Of a stretch of DNA of 64,000 nucleotides, positions 1 to 7,998 are shown piece after piece. Every line of letters starts with the position of its first letter. Position 1 is the first letter of the stretch. Origin of the DNA: Paenibacillus sp. OK003 (GTDB lineage: Bacteria; Bacillota; Bacilli; Paenibacillales; Paenibacillaceae); the NCBI RefSeq assembly GCF_900109515.1, contig NZ_FOBD01000016.1, positions 115,692 to 179,691 on the forward strand, in the 5' to 3' direction. Both the position numbers and the translations under genes were made by a program. The notes beneath the pieces were generated by a model that searched no databases, was not told where the DNA came from, and worked only from the letters and a program-made list of their open reading frames with translations.

Positions 1-199
1 TCATCCGTTGCCTGTCAGCAAGCATGATCTGCTTGTACTGTTCAAGCAGATATGGGATAAACAGGATGTTGTTATCGTACCCGATGATAGCGTTGTGCAG
101 GACCGCACGTTAGTTTCCACACGTGAGGATGTGAAGACAGACCTTCCGGATTATTCTACGATGCTGAAGGAGTTGGCATTATGGATGGAGCAGAGCTAA
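1..199 (+). CDS. C-terminal end of an RmlD-like sugar-nucleotide reductase (partial)
   Basis: The open frame enters from the left edge (first full codon at 2) and ends at 199, leaving 65 C-terminal residues. The segment SKHDLLVLF, then PDD and DRTLVSTRED, resembles the tail of NAD-dependent sugar-nucleotide reductases of the RmlD / extended SDR type, where an SKyxLL helix is followed by a D-R-S/T-L-x-S-T-R motif. The NAD-binding half lies outside the window, so substrate and full activity cannot be read. The next epimerase starts inside this gene (19-nt overlap), so the two are probably co-translated and act in the same deoxysugar or surface-glycan pathway. Confidence 0.6.
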   Translation, partial: HPLPVSKHDLLVLFKQIWDKQDVVIVPDDSVVQDRTLVSTREDVKTDLPDYSTMLKELALWMEQS

Positions 200-1122
200 C
201 AGGCAAAAAGGTACTGATCACGGGTGCTTCTGGCTTCACTGGACGCCATGCGGTTGATTATTTTGAGGCAGTCGGTGCGGCGGTTGCAGCGGTGGTCAGG
301 CGGGCAGGTATACATTCGTTTGGCGATGGCGTGGCTGTACATGTCTGTGATCTTAACGATAAACAGCAAGTCCGTCATCTGATTGAAGAGGTAAAACCGG
401 ATTATGTGTTGCATCTTGCAGGCAAAAATTCCGTGCCCGATTCCTGGTCCGATCCGCTGCTTGTACTAGAGACCAATGTGATGGCTGTTCTGTATTTGCT
501 GGATGCGCTAAGAAGCTGTCCGGCGGCACGGACCGTTATTGTGGGTTCCCGATTAAAGTATACTCCTGAACCTGGTCGGTCACCGCAGCCTCCGCACCCG
601 TACAGTCTCAGCAAAGCATTAGAGGAAATGGTATCTCTGTCATGGATGTCTCTCTTTGGACAGCAGATTATGCTGGCCGAGCCGGGAAATCTGATTGGGG
701 CAGGCCCTTCAAAGGGCATATGTTCGCTGCTGGCACGTCATATTGTTGCCTGTGAACAGGAAGGTAAGACGGAGGCCTTTCGTCTATCCGGCCGGGATAA
801 TACCCGTGATTTTCTAGATGTGCGGGATGCGGTCCGGGCCTATGCAACCCTGCTAGTTCAAGGTACAACGGGTAACGTTTATCCGGTTGTATCGGGCACG
901 GAGCGCAGCCTGGGAGAGATTGCGGATACGCTGCTAGCCATGACCGAAGCGGAGGTGCCTGTACGCTGGGACGGAGCTTCTTCCGGTCCGGACGGGGCTG
1001 GAGATCAGGAGGAGTTCTCGGCACTGCGCAAGTTGGGCTGGCAGCCGCTGATTCCGTTTACTCAATCTCTTCAGGACATTCTGAGTGATGTTCGTACCCA
1101 GCAGGGGAGGTCGACTGAATGA
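181..1122 (+). CDS. NAD-dependent epimerase/dehydratase (extended SDR family)
   Basis: A 313-residue extended short-chain dehydrogenase. The Rossmann nucleotide-binding motif is near the N terminus (TGASGFTG, Gly15 to Gly21) and the catalytic pair is Y141-SLS-K145. Family members interconvert or reduce nucleotide sugars such as GDP-deoxyhexoses or UDP-sugars; the exact substrate is not visible. Start ATG 181 is supported by an AAGGAG site about 10 nt upstream. It overlaps the preceding reductase fragment by 19 nt and its TGA overlaps the ATG of the next glycosyltransferase, which indicates one operon for making an activated sugar and transferring it. A GDP-6-deoxy-mannose reductase role is a guess only. 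Confidence 0.82.
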   Translation: MDGAELTGKKVLITGASGFTGRHAVDYFEAVGAAVAAVVRRAGIHSFGDGVAVHVCDLNDKQQVRHLIEEVKPDYVLHLAGKNSVPDSWSDPLLVLETNVMAVLYLLDALRSCPAARTVIVGSRLKYTPEPGRSPQPPHPYSLSKALEEMVSLSWMSLFGQQIMLAEPGNLIGAGPSKGICSLLARHIVACEQEGKTEAFRLSGRDNTRDFLDVRDAVRAYATLLVQGTTGNVYPVVSGTERSLGEIADTLLAMTEAEVPVRWDGASSGPDGAGDQEEFSALRKLGWQPLIPFTQSLQDILSDVRTQQGRSTE

Positions 1123-1835
1123 ATCCAAGCGTGTCGATTGTCATTCCGTTTTACAATTGTCCCTATGTACCTCAAGCGATCCAGAGTGCACTGAACCAGA
1201 CATATACCGATGTGGAGATCATTATCGTCAACGATGGCTCTACCCGGCATGAGGAACTGCTTCAGCCTTATCTTCCATACATCTATGTTCTTGGCAAAAG
1301 CAACGGCGGCACAGCTACGGCTCTGAATCACGGCATCCGTCATGCCTCCGGGGACTATATCGCCTGGCTGAGCTCGGATGATCTCTTATATCCGGATAAG
1401 ATTCGTCATCAGGTTGAATTTATGCAACGGGAGAATGTGCTCATCTCACATACCAACTTTAATTACATTAATGAGCATTCTGCGGTGACCAAGCTGAACG
1501 GAGGAGCAGAACCGTTGGCCGAACCGGATTGGCTGCGACTCTTCGTAAACGGCAATCCGGTGAACGGCTGTACCGTGATGATCCATAGGGACCTGTTCAG
1601 TGCGGTGGGTCTGTTCGATGAACTGTTGCCTTATACGCATGATCTGGATTTATGGATGCGTATTCTGCTAAGTGGACATCGTTTTCCATATCTGAACGAA
1701 TCGCTTACGGCATATCGACGGCACGGGGAAATGGGGACGGTGCGCCATTCGGATATCATCGGCCGGGAGGCCTCCATGGTATGGTCCAGATATCGGGAGC
1801 CTTTGTTGCAGCGGATTGCTGCCATGGGAGGATAA
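1119..1835 (+). CDS. Glycosyltransferase family 2
   Basis: A 238-residue GT-A fold glycosyltransferase. It opens with the family-2 hallmark SVSIVIPFYN, has the nucleotide-binding IIIVNDGST stretch, and an SSDD motif (DxD-like, metal/nucleotide-sugar binding) in WLSSDDLLYPDK. There is no membrane segment, so it is probably cytoplasmic and works on lipid- or protein-linked glycan. Start ATG 1119 overlaps the upstream stop (ATGA) and follows an AGGGGAGG site. It is a clear paralogue of the gene at 2066 (same length, same motif order, shared GGTATALN segment), suggesting local duplication. Acceptor and donor sugars are unknown. Confidence 0.85.
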   Translation: MNPSVSIVIPFYNCPYVPQAIQSALNQTYTDVEIIIVNDGSTRHEELLQPYLPYIYVLGKSNGGTATALNHGIRHASGDYIAWLSSDDLLYPDKIRHQVEFMQRENVLISHTNFNYINEHSAVTKLNGGAEPLAEPDWLRLFVNGNPVNGCTVMIHRDLFSAVGLFDELLPYTHDLDLWMRILLSGHRFPYLNESLTAYRRHGEMGTVRHSDIIGREASMVWSRYREPLLQRIAAMGG

Positions 1836-2017
1836 AGAACGTTGGTGGGGGTTATGGAGGTCGTAAGCTGGCCGAATAACGCCCTCTTTATTTATATGCA
1901 TTTCGATCTATACCTTACTGATTGAAAGCCGCGCTTTGGATTTATGCAAAAGGCTCATGTGCGTAATTAATGCTCTGCTATGCAACAGATGCCTGATACC
2001 TAATAGATCTATCCTCA

Positions 2018-2023
2018 TATAAT
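2018..2023 (+). promoter_or_regulatory. Candidate -10 element upstream of the second GT2 gene
   Basis: A perfect TATAAT lies 42 bp before the ATG at 2066, in a 230-bp gap after the first GT2 gene. The matching -35 is weak (TGATAC at 1994-1999, 18-bp spacer). It may give the second glycosyltransferase its own transcript. Confidence 0.4.
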
Positions 2024-2065
2024 AGGGAGAATGGTATTACTCACGCGGAGAAAGGGGAGGACCGA

Positions 2066-2782
2066 ATGGAGCCAAAAGTAACAATTGTCATTCCTTTTTA
2101 TAATTGCGCGTACATCGAGCAGGCTGTTCACAGCGCCATTCACCAGACGTATCCGCATATTGAGGTCATTGTGGTGGATGACGGCTCTACGAAGCATGTG
2201 GAGCGGCTGCAACCATTCATGGATCGCATCCGCTATATTCGTAAAGAGAATGGTGGCACGGCAACCGCGTTAAACGAGGGAATCAAACAGGCGACAGGTG
2301 ATTACTTTGTCTGGCTCAGCTCCGACGATGTGATGTTGCTGGACCGGGTGGAGAAGCAACTGAAGTTCATGCTTGACGTCAAGGCATCTTTCTGTCACGG
2401 GGCCTATCATTATGTAGATGCGAACAGCGAATGGATGGACACCGTCAGACCAGAAGTAGGGAGTCGTCTGGAAATGCTTCAGGTGCTGATCGAAGGTTGT
2501 CCAATCAACGGTTGCACTGTGATGCTTGAGATGGATGCATTTCGAAAGTTTGGCATGTTTGACACCGAGTTTCGCTACACGCATGACTATGAGATGTGGC
2601 TGAGACTGTTTCCGCTCTATGAGCTGTTCTATTACAATGAGCCTCTGATGTGTTATCGGGTTCATGAATCGATGGGAACCAAGAAACACTTTGAGGCACT
2701 GAAAACAGAGATGGAACTTGTTCAAGCGAAGCATCGGCCCGTACTACTCAATCTGCTGCAGGTTGGTGGTTACTGGAAGTAG
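2066..2782 (+). CDS. Glycosyltransferase family 2 (paralogue of the gene at 1119)
   Basis: A 238-residue GT2 enzyme starting MEPKVTIVIPFYN, with VVDDGST and the acidic WLSSDDVML motif in the same positions as in the upstream paralogue. The GGTATALNEGI segment is nearly shared between the two. The start is supported by AAAGGGGAGG just upstream. It is separated from its twin by 230 bp that include a TATAAT box, so it may be expressed separately. It probably adds a sugar to a cell-surface or spore-surface glycan; donor and acceptor cannot be read. A convergent terminator follows. Confidence 0.85.
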   Translation: MEPKVTIVIPFYNCAYIEQAVHSAIHQTYPHIEVIVVDDGSTKHVERLQPFMDRIRYIRKENGGTATALNEGIKQATGDYFVWLSSDDVMLLDRVEKQLKFMLDVKASFCHGAYHYVDANSEWMDTVRPEVGSRLEMLQVLIEGCPINGCTVMLEMDAFRKFGMFDTEFRYTHDYEMWLRLFPLYELFYYNEPLMCYRVHESMGTKKHFEALKTEMELVQAKHRPVLLNLLQVGGYWK

Positions 2783-2831
2783 AGGCTAAAAGTTGTGGAA
2801 GCACGAATGCTAGATAGTGAACCGCAAGAAT

Positions 2832-2886
2832 AAGAGGATATTCGGTTGCCGTTAAGTGATGGTGCGGCATGAACGAATATCCTCTT
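2832..2886. terminator. Bidirectional hairpin between convergent genes
   Basis: A perfect 13-bp inverted repeat (AAGAGGATATTCG at 2832-2844, its complement at 2874-2886) with a 29-nt loop, followed by a short T-rich tail. It lies between the convergent GT2 gene and the small minus-strand gene ending at 2917. Confidence 0.6.
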
Positions 2887-2916
2887 GTTTGTTCCTGATT
2901 GTAAAGTTACCTGACT

Positions 2917-3090
2917 CTAATTTTTCTCAGAAGTGAGAATGTGCATAGTTGTCGGATCAGGGAAAACGTACCCTTTGGGCAGCTTCTTGATTAATTCATT
3001 CATTACAGCGTAATCTACTTCGATATGAGACGTTGACACAGGGGTGGAGAACCAACGATTATACAAATCACTGGGTACAAGCAAAGTCAT
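2917..3090 (-). CDS. Small unknown protein (57 aa) coupled to a glycosyltransferase
   Basis: A 57-codon frame starting ATG at 3090 with a GGGAGGT site upstream. Its ATG overlaps the TGA of the GT4 gene (ATGA at 3087-3090), the usual layout of translational coupling. The peptide begins MTLLVPSDLYNRW and ends near TMHILTSEKN; it has no signal peptide, membrane segment or cysteine. I do not recognise the family. The overlap, the ribosome binding site and the terminator just after it support a real gene, perhaps an accessory to the glycosyltransferase. Confidence 0.5.
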   Translation of the reverse strand: MTLLVPSDLYNRWFSTPVSTSHIEVDYAVMNELIKKLPKGYVFPDPTTMHILTSEKN

Positions 3091-4325
3091 GTCCTCTGAC
3101 CTCCCATCTGAATGGCTTCCTGGTAGACATGCAGCGTGCGCAATCCCATCTCCTCCAGTGATCGATGTTGTTCAGCCCATGCTCTGGCTGCCGCTCCTAC
3201 CTTTGCACGGGTGGCATTATCCTGCAGAAGAGCATTTAATAGTGCGCTCAGGGATTCTGCATCCTGGGGTGGCACAACCCAACCGGTATGTTCAGGCTGC
3301 ACCATCTCAGGCATGCCCGCCGTACCGCTTACAATGACAGGCAATCCGGCGAGCTGAGCCTCGGTGACCGAGAAAGGCTGCGTATCCTGCAAGCTGGGCT
3401 GCACATAAATGTCAGCATGGCGGAGGAATGAAGGGATGTTGTCGAGTTTACCCCAGAAAACGATGTCATTACCTACGCCAAGATCATTGGCTTGGGAGCG
3501 CAGATCCTCCATCAGATTTCCTTCCCCAGCAATCCAGCAGATCCAATCTGAGCGGGTCTTCTTCAGGCTGGAGAGCGCTTTGACCAGAATATGCACCCCT
3601 TTGATGTGCTCCAGTCTGCCCGTAAAGGCGATCACTTTTTTACCCGCTGGCTTGCGCTGACGGAACTTGACTGCTGCTTGGGCACGGTAGGTTGGAATAT
3701 CCACAGCATAAGGAATGATTCGAAATTTGGACTCGGGAACATGGAGGTCCGTAAGTGTGCTCTTAATCCAATGGCTGGACACCAGTATAAGCTCAGATTG
3801 TTCAGCGCTTCGCTCTTCCAATGAGAGAAAGTAGCGACCTTGCTTGGTTTGCAAGTAGGCGGGTAAGCTCAGCTGCGGATTGGAGGTTTGGGCGTCATAA
3901 AAGGTTTCGCGGGCAAGAGCCCCATGGTAACTGGTCACAAGCGGTGTGTAGCGATTCAATATACGTTTCATTGCGACGGCAGCCACCGGATCTTGTGCAT
4001 GGATGATGTCGTAATGATCAACGCCCAGATAAGCAGCAGCCATCTCGAAGGCGTAGCGGTTCAATTCGTAATAAGCCACGAGAGCGTTGGTAGTAAAATC
4101 TGGAAAAACCGTGGGATTAAGCTTGGCTTGAAGCATGGGCCATACCTTATCCTTAGAGAAGGAACGATTGAGATTGCGAATGTAAACTTCATTTTTGGCT
4201 CCGTTGGTGCCCATAATATCCACCTCTACACCAAGAGCCATCAGCCTGTCAGCCAGCTGCTTCACATATGTCCATATTCCACCCATCTGTGTAAGCTCCC
4301 AATAGGTCACGAGCAGAACTTTCAT
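3087..4325 (-). CDS. Glycosyltransferase family 4 (GT-B fold)
   Basis: A 412-residue GT-B glycosyltransferase. The N-terminal acceptor domain starts MKVLLVTYWELTQMGGI (Gly-rich loop after the first strand). The C-terminal donor domain has FTGRLEHIKGV, the DIYVQPS stretch, and EAQLAGLPVIVSG followed by GMPE, the usual sugar-nucleotide diphosphate binding region of GT4. Cytoplasmic, retaining type by family. Start ATG 4325 has AAGGGGG upstream. It is transcribed against the GT2 genes with a shared terminator, and a 57-aa gene overlaps its stop. It fits the surface-glycan theme of the region; its substrates are unknown. Confidence 0.85.
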   Translation of the reverse strand: MKVLLVTYWELTQMGGIWTYVKQLADRLMALGVEVDIMGTNGAKNEVYIRNLNRSFSKDKVWPMLQAKLNPTVFPDFTTNALVAYYELNRYAFEMAAAYLGVDHYDIIHAQDPVAAVAMKRILNRYTPLVTSYHGALARETFYDAQTSNPQLSLPAYLQTKQGRYFLSLEERSAEQSELILVSSHWIKSTLTDLHVPESKFRIIPYAVDIPTYRAQAAVKFRQRKPAGKKVIAFTGRLEHIKGVHILVKALSSLKKTRSDWICWIAGEGNLMEDLRSQANDLGVGNDIVFWGKLDNIPSFLRHADIYVQPSLQDTQPFSVTEAQLAGLPVIVSGTAGMPEMVQPEHTGWVVPPQDAESLSALLNALLQDNATRAKVGAAARAWAEQHRSLEEMGLRTLHVYQEAIQMGGQRT

Positions 4326-4511
4326 AGGTACCCCCTTGTCACGGCCTGCACAGGCCGATCTTCTATCCAGTTAGTCTATGAAAAAAGGCAGACGAAAGGG
4401 TGGGCATTTCCGCTGAATTGGATAAAATGGGTGATTGCAAATAGCAATGGACGAGAGAAGGCATAACATATCTAGAGAGAGGGTCAACTCTGCTCTATAG
4501 GAGGGATACAC

Positions 4512-4859
4512 ATGGCCGTATATTTGCTGGAGATTCACGAGAAACTGCTGCAAACCGTTGTTCCGGTGAGATATATGGACATTGAATTGGCATTTGTGGG
4601 CAATGACGATGTGGATATATTTGTCGGAGGGGTTAGTCACACCCGCGGGGAGCTATATCGCTACCTTTTACGAATGGGGCCGGATACGGAAAACTACATT
4701 ATTCATAATCTGGCGGTCTCATCCGATCCGTGCGAACTGCGTATCATTAGCAACAGTTTTTCACCAAATCATCTGGTTATTCGCATGTACTGCAGAAGCG
4801 ACCAAGGCCAGACTCTGGGTATACTTTCGGAGCATCAGATGATCAAGCTGGCAGATTAG
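4512..4859 (+). CDS. Conserved-looking hypothetical protein (115 aa)
   Basis: A 115-residue protein starting MAVYLLEIHEKLLQTV, with TAGGAGGG just upstream of ATG 4512. It is a mixed alpha/beta soluble sequence without signal peptide, membrane helix or cysteine cluster (two scattered Cys). I do not recognise the family. It stands alone: the GT4 gene is divergent on the left, and the exporter on the right has its own promoter with about 110 bp between stop and -35. Confidence 0.6.
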   Translation: MAVYLLEIHEKLLQTVVPVRYMDIELAFVGNDDVDIFVGGVSHTRGELYRYLLRMGPDTENYIIHNLAVSSDPCELRIISNSFSPNHLVIRMYCRSDQGQTLGILSEHQMIKLAD

Positions 4860-4966
4860 CAAAGTTCACCATAATGAGTATCGATAAACCAAAGGGATGG
4901 AGCAGGAGAAGACCTGGTCCATTTTTTGGCATACATACATGATCCGTTATTTAATAAAAAAATAGC

Positions 4967-4994
4967 TTGACAGCAAAGGTATTTTCATTAGAAT
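4967..4994 (+). promoter_or_regulatory. Sigma-A type promoter of the DHA2 exporter
   Basis: TTGACA (4967-4972), 16-bp spacer, TAGAAT (4989-4994). A near-consensus housekeeping promoter about 130 bp before the exporter start, immediately upstream of the operator array at 5015-5049. Confidence 0.75.
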
Positions 4995-5014
4995 TAACCT
5001 ATGCTTAAACAAGA

Positions 5015-5054
5015 GTTTAAAACGACGGTTTAAAACAAAAGTTTGAAACGTCGT
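5015..5054 (+). promoter_or_regulatory. Operator array: three GTTTRAAAC units at 13-bp period
   Basis: GTTTAAAAC at 5015-5023, GTTTAAAAC at 5028-5036 and GTTTGAAAC at 5041-5049 repeat at exactly 13 bp. Each is palindromic in itself (GTTT-N-AAAC), and the last two sit inside a larger imperfect palindrome bounded by ACGACG and CGTCGT (5022-5054). A weaker fourth copy fits the phase at 5002-5010. The array lies just downstream of the -10 box, the expected position for repressor binding, probably by a TetR- or MarR-type regulator. No regulator gene is adjacent. Confidence 0.6.
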
Positions 5055-5122
5055 GAATATAAGGCCGATGGAGAGGCGCATATAAAGATAATGCCTCCAG
5101 GCCGGAAAAGAGAGTGGAGAGA

Positions 5123-6610
5123 GTGAAACAACAAACAGCAGTGCCCCAGGCCCCGGCGGAGTTTTCGATTAAAACGATTATTCTGCCGCTACTGGCTATT
5201 ATCGTCGGGATGATTATGGTCATCTTGGACAGCACGGTGGTTAACGTGGCGATTCCGAATCTGGTTCAATATTTTGAGACCGATCTGAAGACCATTCAAT
5301 GGACGGTTACAGGATATACGTTGGCTTTGTCAGCCGTCATTCCGCTGGCCGGATGGTTGACCGACCGATTCGGTGCCAAAAGAGTATTTCTGTTCACGAT
5401 TGCGATGTTTACTCTGGGTTCGGTCTTATGTTCGATCGCACAATCTCCTGAACAATTGATTGTTTACCGCATCATCCAGGGACTTGGCGGAGGCATGGTT
5501 GCGCCAATTGGTATGGCGATGGTGTTCCGTCTGGCTCCTCCCGAAAGAAGAGGCTCTATCATGGGTATGCTCGGGATTCCGATGCTGTTGGCCCCTGCGC
5601 TGGGTCCGGTTTTATCGGGTTGGTTCATTGAATCACTCAGCTGGCATTGGATCTTCCTGATCAATCTGCCGATTGGTATTGCCGCTTTTATTCTATGTAT
5701 CAAATTCCTGCCGGATACGGATCGTGGACGCACGCCTGCGCTTGATCTGGTTGGTATGATTCTGGCACCAATTGCATTCTCGATGCTCGCATACGGTGTA
5801 AGTGAAGGCGGAACAAGCTGGACGTCTGCAACAACACTGACAGGTGTGATTGTCGGAGGTGTGGCGCTGATCCTGTTCGTTATCGTGGAGCTTCGTCACA
5901 AAAATCCGCTGTTGGAACTTCGGGTGTTCAAATCATCTGATTTCACACGGGGTATCATTCTGGCATGGGTGTCACAAGTCGCTTTGTTCGGGGCGATGAT
6001 ATTGATTCCGCTTTATCTGCAACAAATTAAAGGCTACACTGCACTGGAAACAGGACTCATTCTGCTCCCGCAGGCGCTGGCTTCCGGTGTGGGTATGCCA
6101 CTTGGTGGACGTTTATTTGATAAAATTGGTGCAAGACCACTGGCTTTCGTGGGTCTGGGAATCATCTCAGGTGCACTGTTTATTCTGTCATCGATTACGG
6201 CGGAAACGGGGCTTGGTCTGATCATTCTTAGCCTTGTCATGATGGGATTGGGTATGGGCTTCTCCATGATGCCACTCAATACGCATGTACTGAATGCTGC
6301 TCCACGTAAGCTGGTAGGTCGGGTTACCCCGCTTACTGCTGCTGCACAACAAGTGGTAGTGTCCTTTGCAGTTGCAGGTCTGACAGGTTTCTTGACCTCC
6401 CATATTGCAAGCAATACTGCCGGAGCTACTGATGCTGCAGGTGTGGTGAATGGATTAGTGGCTGGTTTTAACGACACCTTCTTCCTTGCAGCGTGCATTG
6501 CCTTGTTTGGATGTCTGCTCAGTCTGATCCTGCGCAAACCCAAACGGATGGAGGAAGACTCCCTTCAAACAGGGGATCAACCTGATCCTGCAATGATGAT
6601 GGGACATTAA
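5123..6610 (+). CDS. DHA2-family MFS drug exporter (EmrB/QacA type)
   Basis: A multidrug:H+ antiporter of about 495 residues with roughly 14 hydrophobic segments. Seen motifs: MVILDSTVVNVAIPNL in TM1 (DHA2 signature with the membrane Asp), GWLTDRFGAKRVF (motif A after TM2), YRIIQGLGGGM (motif B) and GPVLSGWF (motif C, antiporter signature). Length suits the family (about 470-520). GTG 5123 follows AGTGGAG; a GTG nine bases upstream (5114) is in the same frame, so the start is uncertain by three residues. It is expressed from its own promoter behind the 13-bp-period operator array, so it is probably inducible by its substrate. A strong terminator follows. Confidence 0.9.
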   Translation: MKQQTAVPQAPAEFSIKTIILPLLAIIVGMIMVILDSTVVNVAIPNLVQYFETDLKTIQWTVTGYTLALSAVIPLAGWLTDRFGAKRVFLFTIAMFTLGSVLCSIAQSPEQLIVYRIIQGLGGGMVAPIGMAMVFRLAPPERRGSIMGMLGIPMLLAPALGPVLSGWFIESLSWHWIFLINLPIGIAAFILCIKFLPDTDRGRTPALDLVGMILAPIAFSMLAYGVSEGGTSWTSATTLTGVIVGGVALILFVIVELRHKNPLLELRVFKSSDFTRGIILAWVSQVALFGAMILIPLYLQQIKGYTALETGLILLPQALASGVGMPLGGRLFDKIGARPLAFVGLGIISGALFILSSITAETGLGLIILSLVMMGLGMGFSMMPLNTHVLNAAPRKLVGRVTPLTAAAQQVVVSFAVAGLTGFLTSHIASNTAGATDAAGVVNGLVAGFNDTFFLAACIALFGCLLSLILRKPKRMEEDSLQTGDQPDPAMMMGH

Positions 6611-6642
6611 TTCTTATAAGCTGATTTCATGAATTTAATTTT

Positions 6643-6681
6643 AAGGCAGTTCAGAGCATCTTTCTGAACTGCCTTTTTGTT
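6643..6681. terminator. Rho-independent terminator after the exporter
   Basis: Perfect 12-bp stem (AAGGCAGTTCAG at 6643-6654 with its complement at 6664-6675), 9-nt loop, then TTTTGTTTTG. It lies between convergent genes; the minus side also carries a T/A-rich flank. Confidence 0.85.
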
Positions 6682-6685
6682 TTGT

Positions 6686-7759
6686 TTAAAAGAAAATGCT
6701 CAGGGCTGTCATCATTTCTCGGAATGAAATGGCGTATCGGTCAGGTGAGAAGGAGATGGCCATATGCTGTCTGCCTTGAATACGGATATATTCCCGCAGC
6801 TCTTTGTTGCTCATAAGGTCTACGGCTTCAGCTACAGCGGTGTTTACGTTGCCAATCGGATAGAATTTTCCCGTTCTGTTATGTGTAATAAAGGAACGTA
6901 CGCCATCCGAATCTGTACTGAGTACCGGGCAGCCGCAGCTGATGGCTTCAGCAACGGCGTATCCAAAGCCTTCAAGCAGGGATGTGGACAGCATAATCCC
7001 TCCGGAAGCTGCAATCATGGAGTAAAAAGTAGGCATCTCGGAATGAGGGACATTGATAAAGATGCCAATCCGATCCTCAAGCCCATATTCTGCGAGCATG
7101 TGCCGGAACATCACCTCATCTTTTGGATTAGCCAAGGTGGGATCGTGGAACAACCATAGTCTGGCTTCCGGAATTTGTTTAATAATTTCGCTGGATATCA
7201 TCAAATACTCCCGCCAGTTTTTGTTGTGTTCAAGCCTTCCCACCCATGCAAGTACCGGATAGGGAGGGGTGTCCACCGATATTGGGGCAAAGGTATTGGT
7301 ATCCAGCATATTGGGAATGACAAACCGATGAAGCCATGGACACATATGAATGAACAGTTCCAGTAAATGGTCCGTTGGAGGTATGACCGCCGCATTACAG
7401 TTGGCTTGCAGATAAGGTATCCCCATCTGAATAGTTTCCAAAGCCTGTTCACGCGTCCCAAGTCCCTGTGCTTCATAGATAATGCGTCCTGTATACCCGA
7501 GGGCTCTTAATCTGCCAGGCATGGCAATATCGGAGGTAACAATAATGGCATCATAACGATGATGATGAATCAAACTGTGAATTTCCTCATCACTGGAAGC
7601 GGTGAAGACCGGCGTGCTGGTATTGTTCTGCATTCCCGAGCCAGGGTACAGATACAACACATGCGCTTCGATGCCATGGCGTTGCAGAACGGCTGTACGC
7701 AATCGGTTTAAAGTATCCACACCGCCGCTTGGAACAAAAAATGTGAATAGTACTTTCAC
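6686..7759 (-). CDS. Glycosyltransferase family 4
   Basis: About 357 residues of GT-B fold. The start VKVLFTFFVPSGGVDTLNR (GTG at 7759) is preferred because AGAGGG lies six bases upstream and the protein begins on the first beta strand. The open frame extends 33 codons further to an ATG at 7858, but that extension looks non-coding. The C-terminal half has WVGRLEHNKNW and LLEGFGYAVAEAISCGCPV, the E-x7-E type donor-binding motif of GT4. It converges on the exporter and is divergent from the ABC operon. Function in surface glycosylation is inferred; substrates are unknown. Confidence 0.8.
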   Translation of the reverse strand: MKVLFTFFVPSGGVDTLNRLRTAVLQRHGIEAHVLYLYPGSGMQNNTSTPVFTASSDEEIHSLIHHHRYDAIIVTSDIAMPGRLRALGYTGRIIYEAQGLGTREQALETIQMGIPYLQANCNAAVIPPTDHLLELFIHMCPWLHRFVIPNMLDTNTFAPISVDTPPYPVLAWVGRLEHNKNWREYLMISSEIIKQIPEARLWLFHDPTLANPKDEVMFRHMLAEYGLEDRIGIFINVPHSEMPTFYSMIAASGGIMLSTSLLEGFGYAVAEAISCGCPVLSTDSDGVRSFITHNRTGKFYPIGNVNTAVAEAVDLMSNKELREYIRIQGRQHMAISFSPDRYAISFREMMTALSIFF

Positions 7760-7940
7760 ACGGTTCACCCTCTGACTTTTGTGCAGGTGCTCATGCTCCT
7801 GTATTGTAAGGTACGTTGCCCCAGAGTGCAGGGTGTGGGTGAATGAAGTGTTGTTCACATTTTAGACACATATTTTTAAGCTCTCTTTTAAGTGACTTTA
7901 AGCTGCATTTAGGATACAGCACGTAAGATACAAGGAACTT

Positions 7941-7981
7941 CCCGTGTTGACCATCTGAAGAAAGCGATGATGGCACACGGG
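7941..7981 (+). promoter_or_regulatory. Hairpin in the leader of the ABC operon
   Basis: CCCGTGT (7941-7947) pairs with ACACGGG (7975-7981), with an inner CCATC/GATGG stem. It ends ten bases before the ribosome binding site of the ATPase gene. It could stabilise the mRNA or tune translation; there is no U-run long enough to call it a terminator. Confidence 0.35.
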
Positions 7982-7998
7982 TATTTTAACGGGAAAGG

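Noticed and set aside
3888..4466. 192-codon plus-strand frame opposite the GT4 gene
   Set aside because: Lies mostly antisense to the glycosyltransferase, has no ribosome binding site, and its composition fits a shadow.
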